A stretch of DNA of 64,000 nt. It comes from Planctomicrobium sp051466335 (GTDB lineage Bacteria > Planctomycetota > Planctomycetia > Planctomycetales > Planctomycetaceae). The translations under genes were made by a program, and so were the position numbers. The number at the start of each line of letters is the position of its first letter. Position 1 is the first letter of the stretch. Location: positions 3,720,001 to 3,784,000 of the forward strand of contig NZ_CP195793.1 of NCBI RefSeq assembly GCF_051466335.1, read 5' to 3'. This document shows, piece by piece, positions 32,913 through 42,345 of this stretch. Under the pieces are notes generated by a model that was not told where the DNA came from, searched no databases, and was given only the letters and a program-made list of their open reading frames with translations.

Positions 32913-32951
32913 AAAAGCACCGAACAGAGCGATTCTGTTCGGTGCTTTTTT
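32913..32951 (+). terminator. Terminator of the ABC exporter gene
   Basis: AAAAGCACCGAACAG pairs with CTGTTCGGTGCTTTTTT around a short loop; 14-bp stem and six T. Confidence 0.9.
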
Positions 32952-33070
32952 AATGGTTTTATCGCATTTTCGCAAAACAAATAGGGCACTATTGATCTGT
33001 CGGGTAGCATCATTCCAGAATTCCGTCATCGCATCATTCAATTCTCCCCATTGAAATCGTGAGGATTCAC

Positions 33071-34612
33071 ATGCACACCGTCTCTCCTCTCCTTTTCATC
33101 TCGAAGAACTGGATGGTACTCATTCTCGGCCTCGTCTTCGCCGGGTGTCAGAAACAAGCTCCGCCGCACGTAGCCGTTCCCGACGAGTACCATCTGGGAG
33201 AGCAAGATGCCGTGATCAGTGCGGAGATACTGAAGATTCCTGTGGACGACCTGAGGAAGTTGGATCTGGTATTGCCGGGATCCGACACTTCAGTGCCGCC
33301 CTGGGTCGGAACACGTTCTACAGAGCCATTCGACGTCAAAGCGTTTTTAAAGGAACGTGTTCCTTTTGAGGGAAACGCTGCCCCGATTTATCTCCTCGCC
33401 TGCGATGCCGTGACCCCTTTTTTTGTTTACCTGTATCCACCTGAGAAACAAAAGGAGGTTTTCGAGAATCGAAAAGTATTGATGGAACAACGCGAAAATT
33501 ATTCGAATCTTGACCTGATGTTTGAAGGAGGCTATCCGCTGGAGGAATTAGAAATTCTCCTGCAACAAACCACTCCTGCAATTGCAATGCTTGACTTTGC
33601 ACAAACGAAGCCGAAGTGCATTTTCATCACCGGGCAATCCGTGCAATCGCTGATTCCGCATGCTCAATCCCAGCGGACGTTTGCACGCTTGGCCGCAACT
33701 GAAATTTACGTCGCAATCAAAAAGCATGATTTTGATGATGCCTTCGCTGCTGCCCGACGCATTTTCCGAATGGTTAAAGATTTTCGTCCATACGGTTTCG
33801 TCATCGGTGAACTCGTCGGAGTTGCGTGCGAAAATATCGTCTTGAAAGCACTCGCGACTTCGGTGCTCGCAGACGATCAGCTGACCAGTGAGCAATGCGA
33901 CCAAATCATTAAGTTGCTTCTGGAATCTTCGACTGATTGTCGCGACCGTTTGAGAAACGCGTTGAAGATGGAATATGTCATGTTTGGAAATGTCATTGAA
34001 GATGATGCGGCAACTCATCTCATCATTCCGGTCATGAAGTTGTCGGCGACTGAATCCGAACCATTAGCTTCACATCGGGTTAACTTGCCACTTGAACGGC
34101 GTACTCTTGACCGGAGATACTCGCTCGCGTTTGCAGAACTTGATCGTCCCGTTCATGAACTAATCCAAGACCTCGCTCACTCTTCGTTATCGAAAGATGT
34201 GGAGACGTCGTCGAGCCGATTTCGGAGAGGGAGCGACTACTTCCCCTGGAAGTACTCTGAACCAGTGATCATGAATATTTTGACGCCGGGCATACTTTTG
34301 AACCTCCCCAATTTCGCTGAATCAGATGCACTCATGGGGGCGACACTTTGTTTAACTGCGATTCGACGATACCAGATCGTCCACGGTCACTTGCCAGAAA
34401 CAATTGGTGAGGCCATCAAAGAAGCTGGAATCTTCGAGGCTCCATTGGATCCCTTTTCAGGACAGCCCTTTCTCTATCTGATCCGCGACGGCATGCCAGT
34501 CGTCTATTCAATTGGCCCAGACCAAAAGGACGATGGAGGGAGAGACGTTCCCAAGCCAGACCGCGACAGGGATGTCGTTGTGACGTTCAAGCCGATTCAA
34601 AAGGCCGAGTAG
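33071..34612 (+). CDS. Lipoprotein of unknown function, 513 aa
   Basis: ATG 33071, GAGG seven bases upstream. Lipobox LVFAGC after a hydrophobic segment (about 14-31). The long middle is helical, without a motif I know. The end, TLCLTAIRRYQIVHGHLPETI ... LDPFSGQPFLYLIRDG ... YSIGPDQKDDGG, is a module seen repeatedly at the C-terminus of planctomycete exported proteins and resembles the tail of type II secretion pseudopilins. Monocistronic. Confidence 0.7.
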   Translation: MHTVSPLLFISKNWMVLILGLVFAGCQKQAPPHVAVPDEYHLGEQDAVISAEILKIPVDDLRKLDLVLPGSDTSVPPWVGTRSTEPFDVKAFLKERVPFEGNAAPIYLLACDAVTPFFVYLYPPEKQKEVFENRKVLMEQRENYSNLDLMFEGGYPLEELEILLQQTTPAIAMLDFAQTKPKCIFITGQSVQSLIPHAQSQRTFARLAATEIYVAIKKHDFDDAFAAARRIFRMVKDFRPYGFVIGELVGVACENIVLKALATSVLADDQLTSEQCDQIIKLLLESSTDCRDRLRNALKMEYVMFGNVIEDDAATHLIIPVMKLSATESEPLASHRVNLPLERRTLDRRYSLAFAELDRPVHELIQDLAHSSLSKDVETSSSRFRRGSDYFPWKYSEPVIMNILTPGILLNLPNFAESDALMGATLCLTAIRRYQIVHGHLPETIGEAIKEAGIFEAPLDPFSGQPFLYLIRDGMPVVYSIGPDQKDDGGRDVPKPDRDRDVVVTFKPIQKAE

Positions 34613-34628
34613 TGGAATATTCCCTATC

Positions 34629-34679
34629 AAAAAAGAACGACGAGCCTGTGTGGATGGATTCCATCACTCAGACTCGTCG
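34629..34679 (-). terminator. Terminator of aspS
   Basis: CGACGAG/CTCGTCG outer and GATGGA/TCCATC inner stems; on the minus strand followed by TTCTTTTTT. It begins 28 bases after the aspS stop. Confidence 0.75.
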
Positions 34680-34706
34680 CATTTCTAGCGAATCAGAATC
34701 CGCCGA

Positions 34707-36476
34707 CTATTTGGGAACGTCCACTTTGATATGGAGGTCCCGAAGCTGACGATCGTCCACGTCGGATGGTGCCCCCAACATCAGGTCTGCCGCCTTCTGT
34801 GTCTTCGGGAACGCAATTACGTCGCGAATGTTATCACTTCCAGTGAACATCATCACCCAGCGGTCCAATCCCAGTGCGATTCCCGCGTGCGGAGGTGCAC
34901 CGTATCGAAGAGCCTGCAACAGGAAGCCGAATCGATCTTCTGCCTGCTCAGGGGTAATCTTGAGAAGATCGAAGATCTTCTGCTGAATAGCTGGATCGTG
35001 AATACGAACGCTTCCACTCGCTGACTCGTATCCATTGCAGATGAGGTCGTAGGACTGAGCACGAACACGGCCCGGATCGGTCGTGAGGTACTCAACGTCT
35101 TCTGGGTGGACGGCGCAGAATGGATGGTGTTCTGCGTCCCAGCGGTTTTCTTCTTCGTTCCATGTACAGAGAGGGAAGTCGAGAACCCATGCGCAGTTGA
35201 TCTCAAGTGGATCGTACAGCTGAAGGTCTTTTCCAAGGAAGCTTCGCAGGGCAGCGAGTGCCGCTGAAGAAACTTTGAACGTGTCTGCCACGAAGAGCAG
35301 CAAGTCGCCGTTCTCGGCTTCCATCCGTTCAATGATGGCCTGATGCTCAGCTTCTGTGAATCGCTTCGCGATTGACGAATCGAGCTTGCCATCGGTCACT
35401 TTGAAATAGGCGAGCCCCTTTGCTCCGTAGTCGCCGACGAGATTCTTGAAGTCGTTGTCGAGAATACGGCGGCTGTACTTCTCAGCACATCCCTTCACGC
35501 AAAGACCGCGAACTTTATTGCCGGCTTCAATGGTTCCTTTGAACACTGCGAAATCACAGGTGGCTGCGATGTCCGAAATGTCTTTGATCTTCATTCCGAA
35601 ACGGAGGTCTGGCTTGTCAGACCCGTAGTCTCGCATCACTTCCGCGTGGGTGTAGCGAGGAAGTGGGAGTTTGATCTGCTTGCCCTGTAGGCGTTCCACC
35701 AGACGACCGACGAGCCCGTCGACCATGTTCAGAATGTCTTCCTGCTCGACAAACGCCATTTCGAGATCGATCTGTGTGAACTCTGGCTGGCGGTCTGCAC
35801 GAAGGTCTTCGTCGCGGAAGCAGCGTGCGATCTGCATGTACCGATCGTATCCAGCCACCATCAGAATCTGCTTGAATAGCTGAGGCGACTGTGGCAGTGC
35901 GTAGAACGCTCCTTCGTGAACGCGGCTAGGCACTAAATAATCGCGAGCCCCTTCTGGAGTGCTACGACCCAGAATTGGAGTTTCGATGTCGAGGAAGCCA
36001 TTTTCGTCGAAGTAATCGCGGACAACCTTTGTCAGCTTGTGACGAAGAATAACCTTTTCCTGCAATGCGGGACGGCGGAGATCGATGAATCGATACTGCA
36101 GTCGCAATTCTTCGTTCGCCACATGTTCGCTACGTGGCTCGAACGGAGGTGTCTTGCTCTTGTTGAGAATGGTCAGAGACGCAGCACGCAATTCGACATC
36201 GCCGGTTGCGAGTTTTGGGTTCTTGTTTTCGTCACCACGAGCAACCACTTCACCAGTGACCTGAATCACGTCTTCGTGGCGCAATCCGCTCGCCTGAAGC
36301 TGGATATCGCTCGATTCATCCAATCGGAATGCGATTTGGGTGATTCCGTATCGATCGCGCAAATCGATGAAGACAACCCCGCCGTGATCGCGATACTTGT
36401 CGACCCAGCCGCACAGCGTCACTGTCTGGCCTACTAGATCCGAGCGAAGTTCACCACAAGTTCGAGTGCGTAACAC
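34707..36476 (-). CDS. aspS: Aspartyl-tRNA synthetase
   Basis: 589 aa, the bacterial-type length with the GAD insertion. N-terminal OB-fold anticodon-binding domain (TVTLCGWVDKYRDHGGVVFIDLRDRYGITQ), class II motif 2 RCFRDEDLRADRQPEFTQIDLEM, GAD domain (about 290-400), and motif 3 GIALGLDRWVMMF. Start ATG 36476. Whether it is discriminating or also charges tRNA-Asn cannot be decided without gatCAB data. Own promoter and terminator. Confidence 0.97.
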   Translation of the reverse strand: MLRTRTCGELRSDLVGQTVTLCGWVDKYRDHGGVVFIDLRDRYGITQIAFRLDESSDIQLQASGLRHEDVIQVTGEVVARGDENKNPKLATGDVELRAASLTILNKSKTPPFEPRSEHVANEELRLQYRFIDLRRPALQEKVILRHKLTKVVRDYFDENGFLDIETPILGRSTPEGARDYLVPSRVHEGAFYALPQSPQLFKQILMVAGYDRYMQIARCFRDEDLRADRQPEFTQIDLEMAFVEQEDILNMVDGLVGRLVERLQGKQIKLPLPRYTHAEVMRDYGSDKPDLRFGMKIKDISDIAATCDFAVFKGTIEAGNKVRGLCVKGCAEKYSRRILDNDFKNLVGDYGAKGLAYFKVTDGKLDSSIAKRFTEAEHQAIIERMEAENGDLLLFVADTFKVSSAALAALRSFLGKDLQLYDPLEINCAWVLDFPLCTWNEEENRWDAEHHPFCAVHPEDVEYLTTDPGRVRAQSYDLICNGYESASGSVRIHDPAIQQKIFDLLKITPEQAEDRFGFLLQALRYGAPPHAGIALGLDRWVMMFTGSDNIRDVIAFPKTQKAADLMLGAPSDVDDRQLRDLHIKVDVPK

Positions 36477-36590
36477 GGAACGGATATCCTTATACTGCTT
36501 TACTTTAAGAAAGCACGTTCGGCTTTCATTGCTGCCGGTTCACAGATCATTTCTGAAAATGCCCTGCAGCTGAAGGAATTTGAAGCGGGC

Positions 36591-36618
36591 ATTATAGAGA
36601 ACTCCCGTTCACTCACAA
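36591..36618 (-). promoter_or_regulatory. Promoter of aspS
   Basis: TTGTGA and a perfect TATAAT with a 16-base spacer on the minus strand, about 115 bases before the aspS start. Confidence 0.5.
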
Positions 36619-36707
36619 CATCTCAGCCTGAATCCTTATTTCAGGTGAGAATGACGAGGTTTCCTCATTCAATCTGAGGAGTGGACGCAATCAGAGGAGT
36701 GCACGAG

Positions 36708-37283
36708 TTACCGGTAGAAGTCTATGAACTGAATCTCAATCGTCGCTGGATTGGATTTCAGGAACGCCGACGGAATTGTGACTTCGAAACACTTACTCAT
36801 TCGTTCTGCTTCGGGACAACAGCTCTGATTGAGCCGAACCTCGGCGAAAAGAGGGTCTGCCGCAGCAACCTCCGATTCATCCTGACTGGGGAGAAGCCGT
36901 TTCCGTGCGCTGAATTCTCCAGTTCCCTCGCCGGCCAATCCGTGCCAACTCCACAGGAGGGAGATTTTCTCTGTCGATAGCTGCAACGACTCCATCCCGT
37001 TCAGATGCAGCCGTAAAGTTGTTCGCGGCCGACCCTCCTCCGGACGATGAATCACTCCGCGACCGATTCCGGTTTTGCTCTTGATAGAAATGAGTTGGCC
37101 GTCCGTCGCTTCTAGCGTTTCAGCCTGGTCTGAATCCTTCTGAAACTCCACCATCGACAGAACTGATTTCTGGACCGGTTTCGGTGGAAGTGTGGCCTCC
37201 TGAATCTCGTCTGCGATGACAGCACTCCTCAGGAGAAGCAAGGCCCCAAAAACGACCGCCAAGTGCAGACGAAACAATTGCAT
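36708..37283 (-). CDS. Exported protein of unknown function, 191 aa
   Basis: Start ATG 37283 with AAAGG at usable distance (ATG 37289 is too close). Signal peptide (LHLAVVFGALLLLRSAVIADE). The rest is beta-rich: RTTLRLHLNGMESLQLSTEKI, LLWSWHGLAGEGTGEF, LFAEVRLNQSCCPEAE and a final TIEIQFIDFYR, which looks like a jelly-roll or carbohydrate-binding type of fold. No family named. 231 bases upstream of aspS on the same strand, but promoter signals of aspS lie between. Confidence 0.6.
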   Translation of the reverse strand: MQLFRLHLAVVFGALLLLRSAVIADEIQEATLPPKPVQKSVLSMVEFQKDSDQAETLEATDGQLISIKSKTGIGRGVIHRPEEGRPRTTLRLHLNGMESLQLSTEKISLLWSWHGLAGEGTGEFSARKRLLPSQDESEVAAADPLFAEVRLNQSCCPEAERMSKCFEVTIPSAFLKSNPATIEIQFIDFYR

Positions 37284-37384
37284 TTCCATTGCCTTTCCGC
37301 GAAGCCCACCGCCTCTGTCACTGGATACAGACTTTGGCGATTCCATAAACTGTTGCAGGTTCCATTTTCACCAGAGAGGGCGTC

Positions 37385-38263
37385 ATGTTCAATCACATCA
37401 ATCTGAAACGTGCGATTTCCGCATTTATCGCATTGCTCGCGTTGTGTGCAACTTCCGCTGATGTCGTTGCAGAGGCCCCAGCGTCAATCAAGGTTGTCCG
37501 CAATATCGAATACCGTGAAGGCGCGAACAAAGGGGATGCCTATGCACAGTCACTTTGCAGACTGGACATTGCATTCCCCACCAACCAGAAGGATTTCCCA
37601 ACAATCATCTGGCTGCACGGCGGAGGATTAACTGGAGGTGCCCGCGAAATTCCACAACCATTCATCGATGCCGGATTCGGTGTCATCGGTGTGAGTTATC
37701 GTCTGAGCCCGCATGTGCACGTCGACGACTGTGTCGATGATGCCGCCGCCGCGATCGCGTGGGCAGTTCGCCATCTGAGCGAATACGGGGGATCTCCGGA
37801 CCGGATCGTCGTCAGCGGGCATTCAGCCGGGGGATATCTCGTCTCACTCGCTGTCCTCGATCAGAGTCGCCTCAAAAAATACGGCGTTGATCCCAATCGA
37901 ATTGCCGGCGTCGCGCCGCTTAGCGGGCAGGCCATTACTCACTTCACTGCACGCAAAGAGAACGGAATTCCAGAGACGCAGCCAACCATCGATCGTCTTG
38001 CTCCGATCTTTCATGTGCGGGCCAACGCTCCACCGATTCTCATTCTCTCTGGCGACCGCGAACTGGAATTGCTCGGGCGATATGAAGAAAACGCGTATTT
38101 TGCTCGGATGCTGAAAATTATGAAGAACTCGGACGTTACGCTGATCGAATATCCCGGAACCGATCACGGATCAATGGTATCTGCTGGGTTTCCAGACTGC
38201 ATCAAATTTGCGAAACGTGTTACAAACTCGTCTTCCGAATCAGAAGTGAAGACGCAAAACTGA
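37385..38263 (+). CDS. Exported esterase/lipase (HGGG alpha/beta-hydrolase)
   Basis: 292 aa with a signal peptide (about 1-29). HGGG (78-81) supplies the oxyanion hole, GHSAGG (S147) is the nucleophile, D in ILSGDRELE and H in GTDHGSM complete the triad. It resembles the carboxylesterase branch related to hormone-sensitive lipase and feruloyl-type esterases. Probably acts on small esters or acetylated sugars outside the cytoplasm. The next gene, a deacetylase, starts 41 bases later, so both may work on acylated compounds. Confidence 0.88.
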   Translation: MFNHINLKRAISAFIALLALCATSADVVAEAPASIKVVRNIEYREGANKGDAYAQSLCRLDIAFPTNQKDFPTIIWLHGGGLTGGAREIPQPFIDAGFGVIGVSYRLSPHVHVDDCVDDAAAAIAWAVRHLSEYGGSPDRIVVSGHSAGGYLVSLAVLDQSRLKKYGVDPNRIAGVAPLSGQAITHFTARKENGIPETQPTIDRLAPIFHVRANAPPILILSGDRELELLGRYEENAYFARMLKIMKNSDVTLIEYPGTDHGSMVSAGFPDCIKFAKRVTNSSSESEVKTQN

Positions 38264-38304
38264 TTTCAGTGAAACCAGCGGAATCGTTGCCAAGAATCAA
38301 GCTC

Positions 38305-39096
38305 ATGTCATCAACTCCCAAGACACTTCCTGAACCACTCGACGTGATAGCTGTTGGAGCACACCCGGACGATGTGGAAATCGCCGTCGGTGGAACTCTG
38401 GCGCGGCTCGTGCAACAGGGATATCGAGTAGGAATTGTCGACCTGACCGATGGGGAACCGACTCCGAATTCCCCCGGACCCGAACACCGACTTGAAGAGG
38501 CTCGGCTTGCTGCCGAAATCCTGGGAGTTCACGTACGAATCACACTCCCACTGCCGAATCGGCGATTGTTCGACTGCTACGAAGCACGAGTGGCGCTGGC
38601 GAAATTCTTTCGAACCTACCGTCCGAAAATCGTCCTGGGCATCGCAGACAAAACTCCGCTTGCATCTCCGGACCATTGGCAAGCGATGCAGATTACCGAT
38701 GCTGCAGTCTTTTATTCTCGCCTGACGAAATGGGATGGGGAGTTCGATGGACTTCCAGTCCATACAGTCAAGCAGTTGTTATGGTATCCGCTCGGATTCG
38801 GAGCATCTCCACATGCTGAGGGCGCGGGAACGATGATTGTGGACATCACAGAATCGTTGCCATTAAAGCTGAAAGCCATTCGAGCCTATCAGTCCCAGTT
38901 TCCCACGAGCAAACAGCGTGTCTTTGAACTCGTCGAAAGCCAAGCGAAGGTTCTTGGCCTTTCAGCGGGATTCGGAGCAGGAGAAATCCTGATTTCTCCG
39001 CGTCCTGTCGTAGTACGAGATCTGATCGATACCTTCGCAGGTCCAGATTCCCCTGTGACAAATCTCGACCCATCCGGTCAGGCAGCCGGACCCTGA
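38305..39096 (+). CDS. PIG-L family deacetylase (BshB1-like)
   Basis: 263 aa from ATG 38305; GTG 38269 is possible. Zinc site AHPDDVE near the N-terminus and a later His in SPDHWQAMQ are the family ligands; LTDGEPTPNSPGPEHRLEEARLAAEILGV follows the pattern of BshB1, which deacetylates GlcNAc-malate in bacillithiol synthesis. No bshA or bshC is in the window, so the substrate remains open among N-acetylglucosamine conjugates. Confidence 0.85.
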   Translation: MSSTPKTLPEPLDVIAVGAHPDDVEIAVGGTLARLVQQGYRVGIVDLTDGEPTPNSPGPEHRLEEARLAAEILGVHVRITLPLPNRRLFDCYEARVALAKFFRTYRPKIVLGIADKTPLASPDHWQAMQITDAAVFYSRLTKWDGEFDGLPVHTVKQLLWYPLGFGASPHAEGAGTMIVDITESLPLKLKAIRAYQSQFPTSKQRVFELVESQAKVLGLSAGFGAGEILISPRPVVVRDLIDTFAGPDSPVTNLDPSGQAAGP

Positions 39097-39329
39097 TTTC
39101 ATCAGATCAGCCCCCACGTCAGTTCGATCACATTTGATTGAGTCGTGATCGCTCGCTGCGCCCTCGCACCAAATCCTTGCGAATATTCGTTCAAGAACGG
39201 CGGCGACAGGTGAGGTGCCCATCAATTCAATCATGCGACCTTGAATTCACCCGCTGCTACGTCTTCTGCGCCCTATATTGAACGCAGACAAGGTCATCTC
39301 CACTGAACTCAGAGAAAGTCGCTGCGGGC

Positions 39330-40730
39330 ATGCAGAATCAACCAAAGCCGATCCGTTGTAAACACCCGGTTTCTAATCCTCATCCGGACGACTGTTCGTC
39401 TCTCTCCCGTCGACGCTTCTTAAGCGGACTTGGCGCGGCAACGACTCTAGCTTTCGTCGAACAGTCGGCTTCATCAGCGACGAAAGACTCCAACCGTTCC
39501 GCACCCAGTTTTCGATTGGAAGCGAAAGCCAATGTGACCGCAACTCGACTGGATGAAGAGGTCAAAAATGCGTTCCCGCTTTTCAACAAAGTGTCCGTCC
39601 TTCCCGACTTCGATTTGAAGTCACAGGGTGGAAAACGCGACGTCACCCTGCATCGAATTGTGACGACAACGACCATTCCGGAGACCAACGAGACTGTCGA
39701 TGTCACAGGACTCTTGGCAATTCCAAGCGATGCGGTTGGAGACCTGCCAGTCGTTTCCTGGCAACATGGGACGATCCTCTCTTTCGATCAAGTTCCATCA
39801 AACCTGACCAAACTTGCTTCCCCGACGTATTCGCTCAGCGACGACGAGGACTCGCTGGAAACGTTGTTCAACATTCACCGATTCGCATCTCACGGATACG
39901 CGGTGATCGCCGCGGACTATCTCGGAAAAGGTCCACTCCGAAATGGTCGCGGTGAAGCCTACGTCGTGAAAGACGCGTCGACACAGACCTGCATCGACAT
40001 GCTAAATGCCGGGCTGGAAGCAATTCGCAGCCTAGACCTCAATCCGACAAAGTTGTTTCTCAATGGCTGGTCACAAGGAGCCATCAATACGCAGTGGCTG
40101 CATCAGGCCCTGCGCACATCTGGAGTGGAAATCGCAGCAACTGCAGTTCATAGCCCGTTCAACGATCCCGGTGAAGCGTGGCGTTTCTGGAGCGGACGTG
40201 TGACGTTTCCACTTCCAGAAGGAGTCGAACGCTATCCCGACTCTCCGATGTGGTTACCGCTTTGCATGATGGTCGTACTCGGGAGTTACGAACAGTATTA
40301 CAAACTGGATGGATTGATTGAGGCGGTGGTGAAACCACAATTTCACGACATGACTCGTCGCTATTTAGCCAAATACGATCTCAACGACATTGACCTCAGT
40401 GCGCTTCCCGGAAGCAGCGATTTTCTGGTAGAAGGATTCACGGAACGATTCACCGATCAGCGTAACAGCGCGTTCCTTCGCCAACTCTCAACGAACGCGG
40501 CGTCCTATTGGAACTACGATCGGGAAATTCGCTTCCACTACGGTCTGGTCGATGAAGCCATTCACCCGGAAATGGTTGGCCGGGCTCTTTCTGCTGGAGG
40601 CAAATTCACAACGGGCGTCCCGGTTGCAAACGCCAATCACCGGACGACGTTCCTCGCAGGTCTCTATGGAGATCCATCGACACTTTCGGGACATGAAAAT
40701 GTTCTGGAATGGTTCACTGCGAAAATCTGA
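39330..40730 (+). CDS. Tat-exported alpha/beta-hydrolase
   Basis: 466 aa. The N-terminus carries a twin-arginine signal SRRRFLSGLG (about 26-35) followed by a hydrophobic Ala-rich segment. The hydrolase core shows VVSWQHGTILS, the nucleophile elbow GWSQG at about residue 245, and a late His (HRTTF or HPEM) as part of a triad. The arrangement fits secretory lipases of the LIP family. Export in folded form suggests a cofactor or disulfide-free folding. Converges on the TPR gene 94 bases away. Confidence 0.75.
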   Translation: MQNQPKPIRCKHPVSNPHPDDCSSLSRRRFLSGLGAATTLAFVEQSASSATKDSNRSAPSFRLEAKANVTATRLDEEVKNAFPLFNKVSVLPDFDLKSQGGKRDVTLHRIVTTTTIPETNETVDVTGLLAIPSDAVGDLPVVSWQHGTILSFDQVPSNLTKLASPTYSLSDDEDSLETLFNIHRFASHGYAVIAADYLGKGPLRNGRGEAYVVKDASTQTCIDMLNAGLEAIRSLDLNPTKLFLNGWSQGAINTQWLHQALRTSGVEIAATAVHSPFNDPGEAWRFWSGRVTFPLPEGVERYPDSPMWLPLCMMVVLGSYEQYYKLDGLIEAVVKPQFHDMTRRYLAKYDLNDIDLSALPGSSDFLVEGFTERFTDQRNSAFLRQLSTNAASYWNYDREIRFHYGLVDEAIHPEMVGRALSAGGKFTTGVPVANANHRTTFLAGLYGDPSTLSGHENVLEWFTAKI

Positions 40731-40824
40731 CCGCAATCCTCAGCACTCACCTGAAGGCTCAGAGGAAACGCAGTCGGCTGTCGATTCACTTGGAACCGAC
40801 AACCGAATCAGACCGCATTGAGTC

Positions 40825-42201
40825 TTAAGCCTTACCGGCCTGGAGTGCTTCCAGTCGCTTGATGGCGTCTTTGTAGTCGTAGTCCAGCACAACGATTTCT
40901 CCGTAGTGCTCTTCTGCCTTCGCTGTATCGTTGAGTTCTTCGCAGATGCGACCGAGCAAATAATGACACTCTTTGAATGTTTCCGGTTCGTTTTCCGGGT
41001 TGAGTTCAGGCAGGGCCCGTTCGAACTGCCCCCGAGCAAGGCTTGGCTTCTTGTCGTAAACAAAGCACTTGCCCAACGCAACGAATGCTTTCGCCTTCAA
41101 GCGGGGATCCTGAGTCGCTCTTTGTAGCAAAGGAATTGCGAGGGACCATTGCTGCAACTGCATTTGCAACGTGGCCAATTCGTACTTGAGAGTCAGATTC
41201 GAGGGATAGCGATCAACTCGTTTGGTCAGAACTTCAATCCGACGATCTCTGAACGCCACCGACATTTCGGCAGCTTTCTTGCGATCTTCATCCTGTTCGG
41301 TCTTGGTGGCCCGTTGCTTTGCATCATCTAATGAGTACTTCATCAGCAGCAACTCAGCATCTTCCATCTGCTCGCGCACCGCTGGCTCGTTATTCGAGAT
41401 TTCAACGGCCTTCACGAGTGTTTCGAAAGACTCCTGGAACTTCTTGACCCCTTTGAGATGGGCAGCAAGCTTGAGGTAGTTTTCGATGACCTCTGGGGCT
41501 TTGCGAATCGCATGTTTCAGGTCAGTTTCAACAGATTCTCCCGGAGCAGGACCACCGTTGGCTCTGCCTGCAGCGGCGAGATTTCTATTGGCCATCACAT
41601 CTTTTGTGTTCTCTGCATTTTCGTAACCACCGCGATGAGTCGTTTTCTCTGTCTGCAACTCGGTGATCTTCCTCATCGCGGAGAGATCAGAAGGATCGAG
41701 CTTGGAGACACGTTCGAAAATCTTGATGGCGTCGTCATACTCGGCCCGTTCGCGAAGAAGTTCCCCGAGTGCGATAAGATGCGTCTTGTTTTTTGGATCC
41801 GCTTTGATCGCTTCCATATAGGACCATTTCGCGATTTCCCCACGGTTCAACTTGATTGAAACTTCGGCCAAATCGACGTTGAACTGAACATCCCACGGAT
41901 TGAGGTACAGCCCCTCTTCAATCGCCTTTGAGGCATCTTCCCAGTTCTCAGACGCCTTGGCCTTCTTAATGCGACTGCGAATTCCCATCAGTTTGGTCAT
42001 CGCAAACGTACCGGCACCTTTGCCGTTGTCGTTGTACTTCTTTTTCGCGCTGTTTCGCAAAAATTGGCGGTAGAGGAGGTTATCTGGAACGAATTTCACG
42101 CAGGTACTGAACATTTCGAGAGCGAGATCCCAGTTCTGCTTCTGCATCGCGTCGTTTCCACGGCGATAGCAATCTCCAGCCCATCGGTTTTCATCAGCCA
42201 C
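40825..42201 (-). CDS. TPR repeat protein
   Basis: 458 aa, cytoplasmic. Several TPR units are clear: AGDCYRRGNDAMQKQNWDLALEMFSTCVKF, ASKAIEEGLYLNPWDVQFNVDLAEV, LIALGELLRERAEYDDAIKIFERVSKLDP, YELATLQMQLQQWSLAIPLLQRATQDP and HYLLGRICEELNDTAKAEEHYGEIV. A low-complexity Asn/Gly/Ala linker (about 215-240) divides the N- and C-terminal TPR sets. Similar paired-TPR proteins are conserved in planctomycetes; partner unknown. Confidence 0.85.
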   Translation of the reverse strand: MADENRWAGDCYRRGNDAMQKQNWDLALEMFSTCVKFVPDNLLYRQFLRNSAKKKYNDNGKGAGTFAMTKLMGIRSRIKKAKASENWEDASKAIEEGLYLNPWDVQFNVDLAEVSIKLNRGEIAKWSYMEAIKADPKNKTHLIALGELLRERAEYDDAIKIFERVSKLDPSDLSAMRKITELQTEKTTHRGGYENAENTKDVMANRNLAAAGRANGGPAPGESVETDLKHAIRKAPEVIENYLKLAAHLKGVKKFQESFETLVKAVEISNNEPAVREQMEDAELLLMKYSLDDAKQRATKTEQDEDRKKAAEMSVAFRDRRIEVLTKRVDRYPSNLTLKYELATLQMQLQQWSLAIPLLQRATQDPRLKAKAFVALGKCFVYDKKPSLARGQFERALPELNPENEPETFKECHYLLGRICEELNDTAKAEEHYGEIVVLDYDYKDAIKRLEALQAGKA

Positions 42202-42345
42202 AATACAGCTCCTGCAAACTTGATCGCTCCTTCGCGGTCGATTGCGAAGGGAGGCACTTTGCCGTCGTATCCGAATTCAATTGTATGCCAAAGAGTAGCA
42301 AACAATGGAGCCCCGGAATATCTACCGTTTGAATCTCGACTGAAA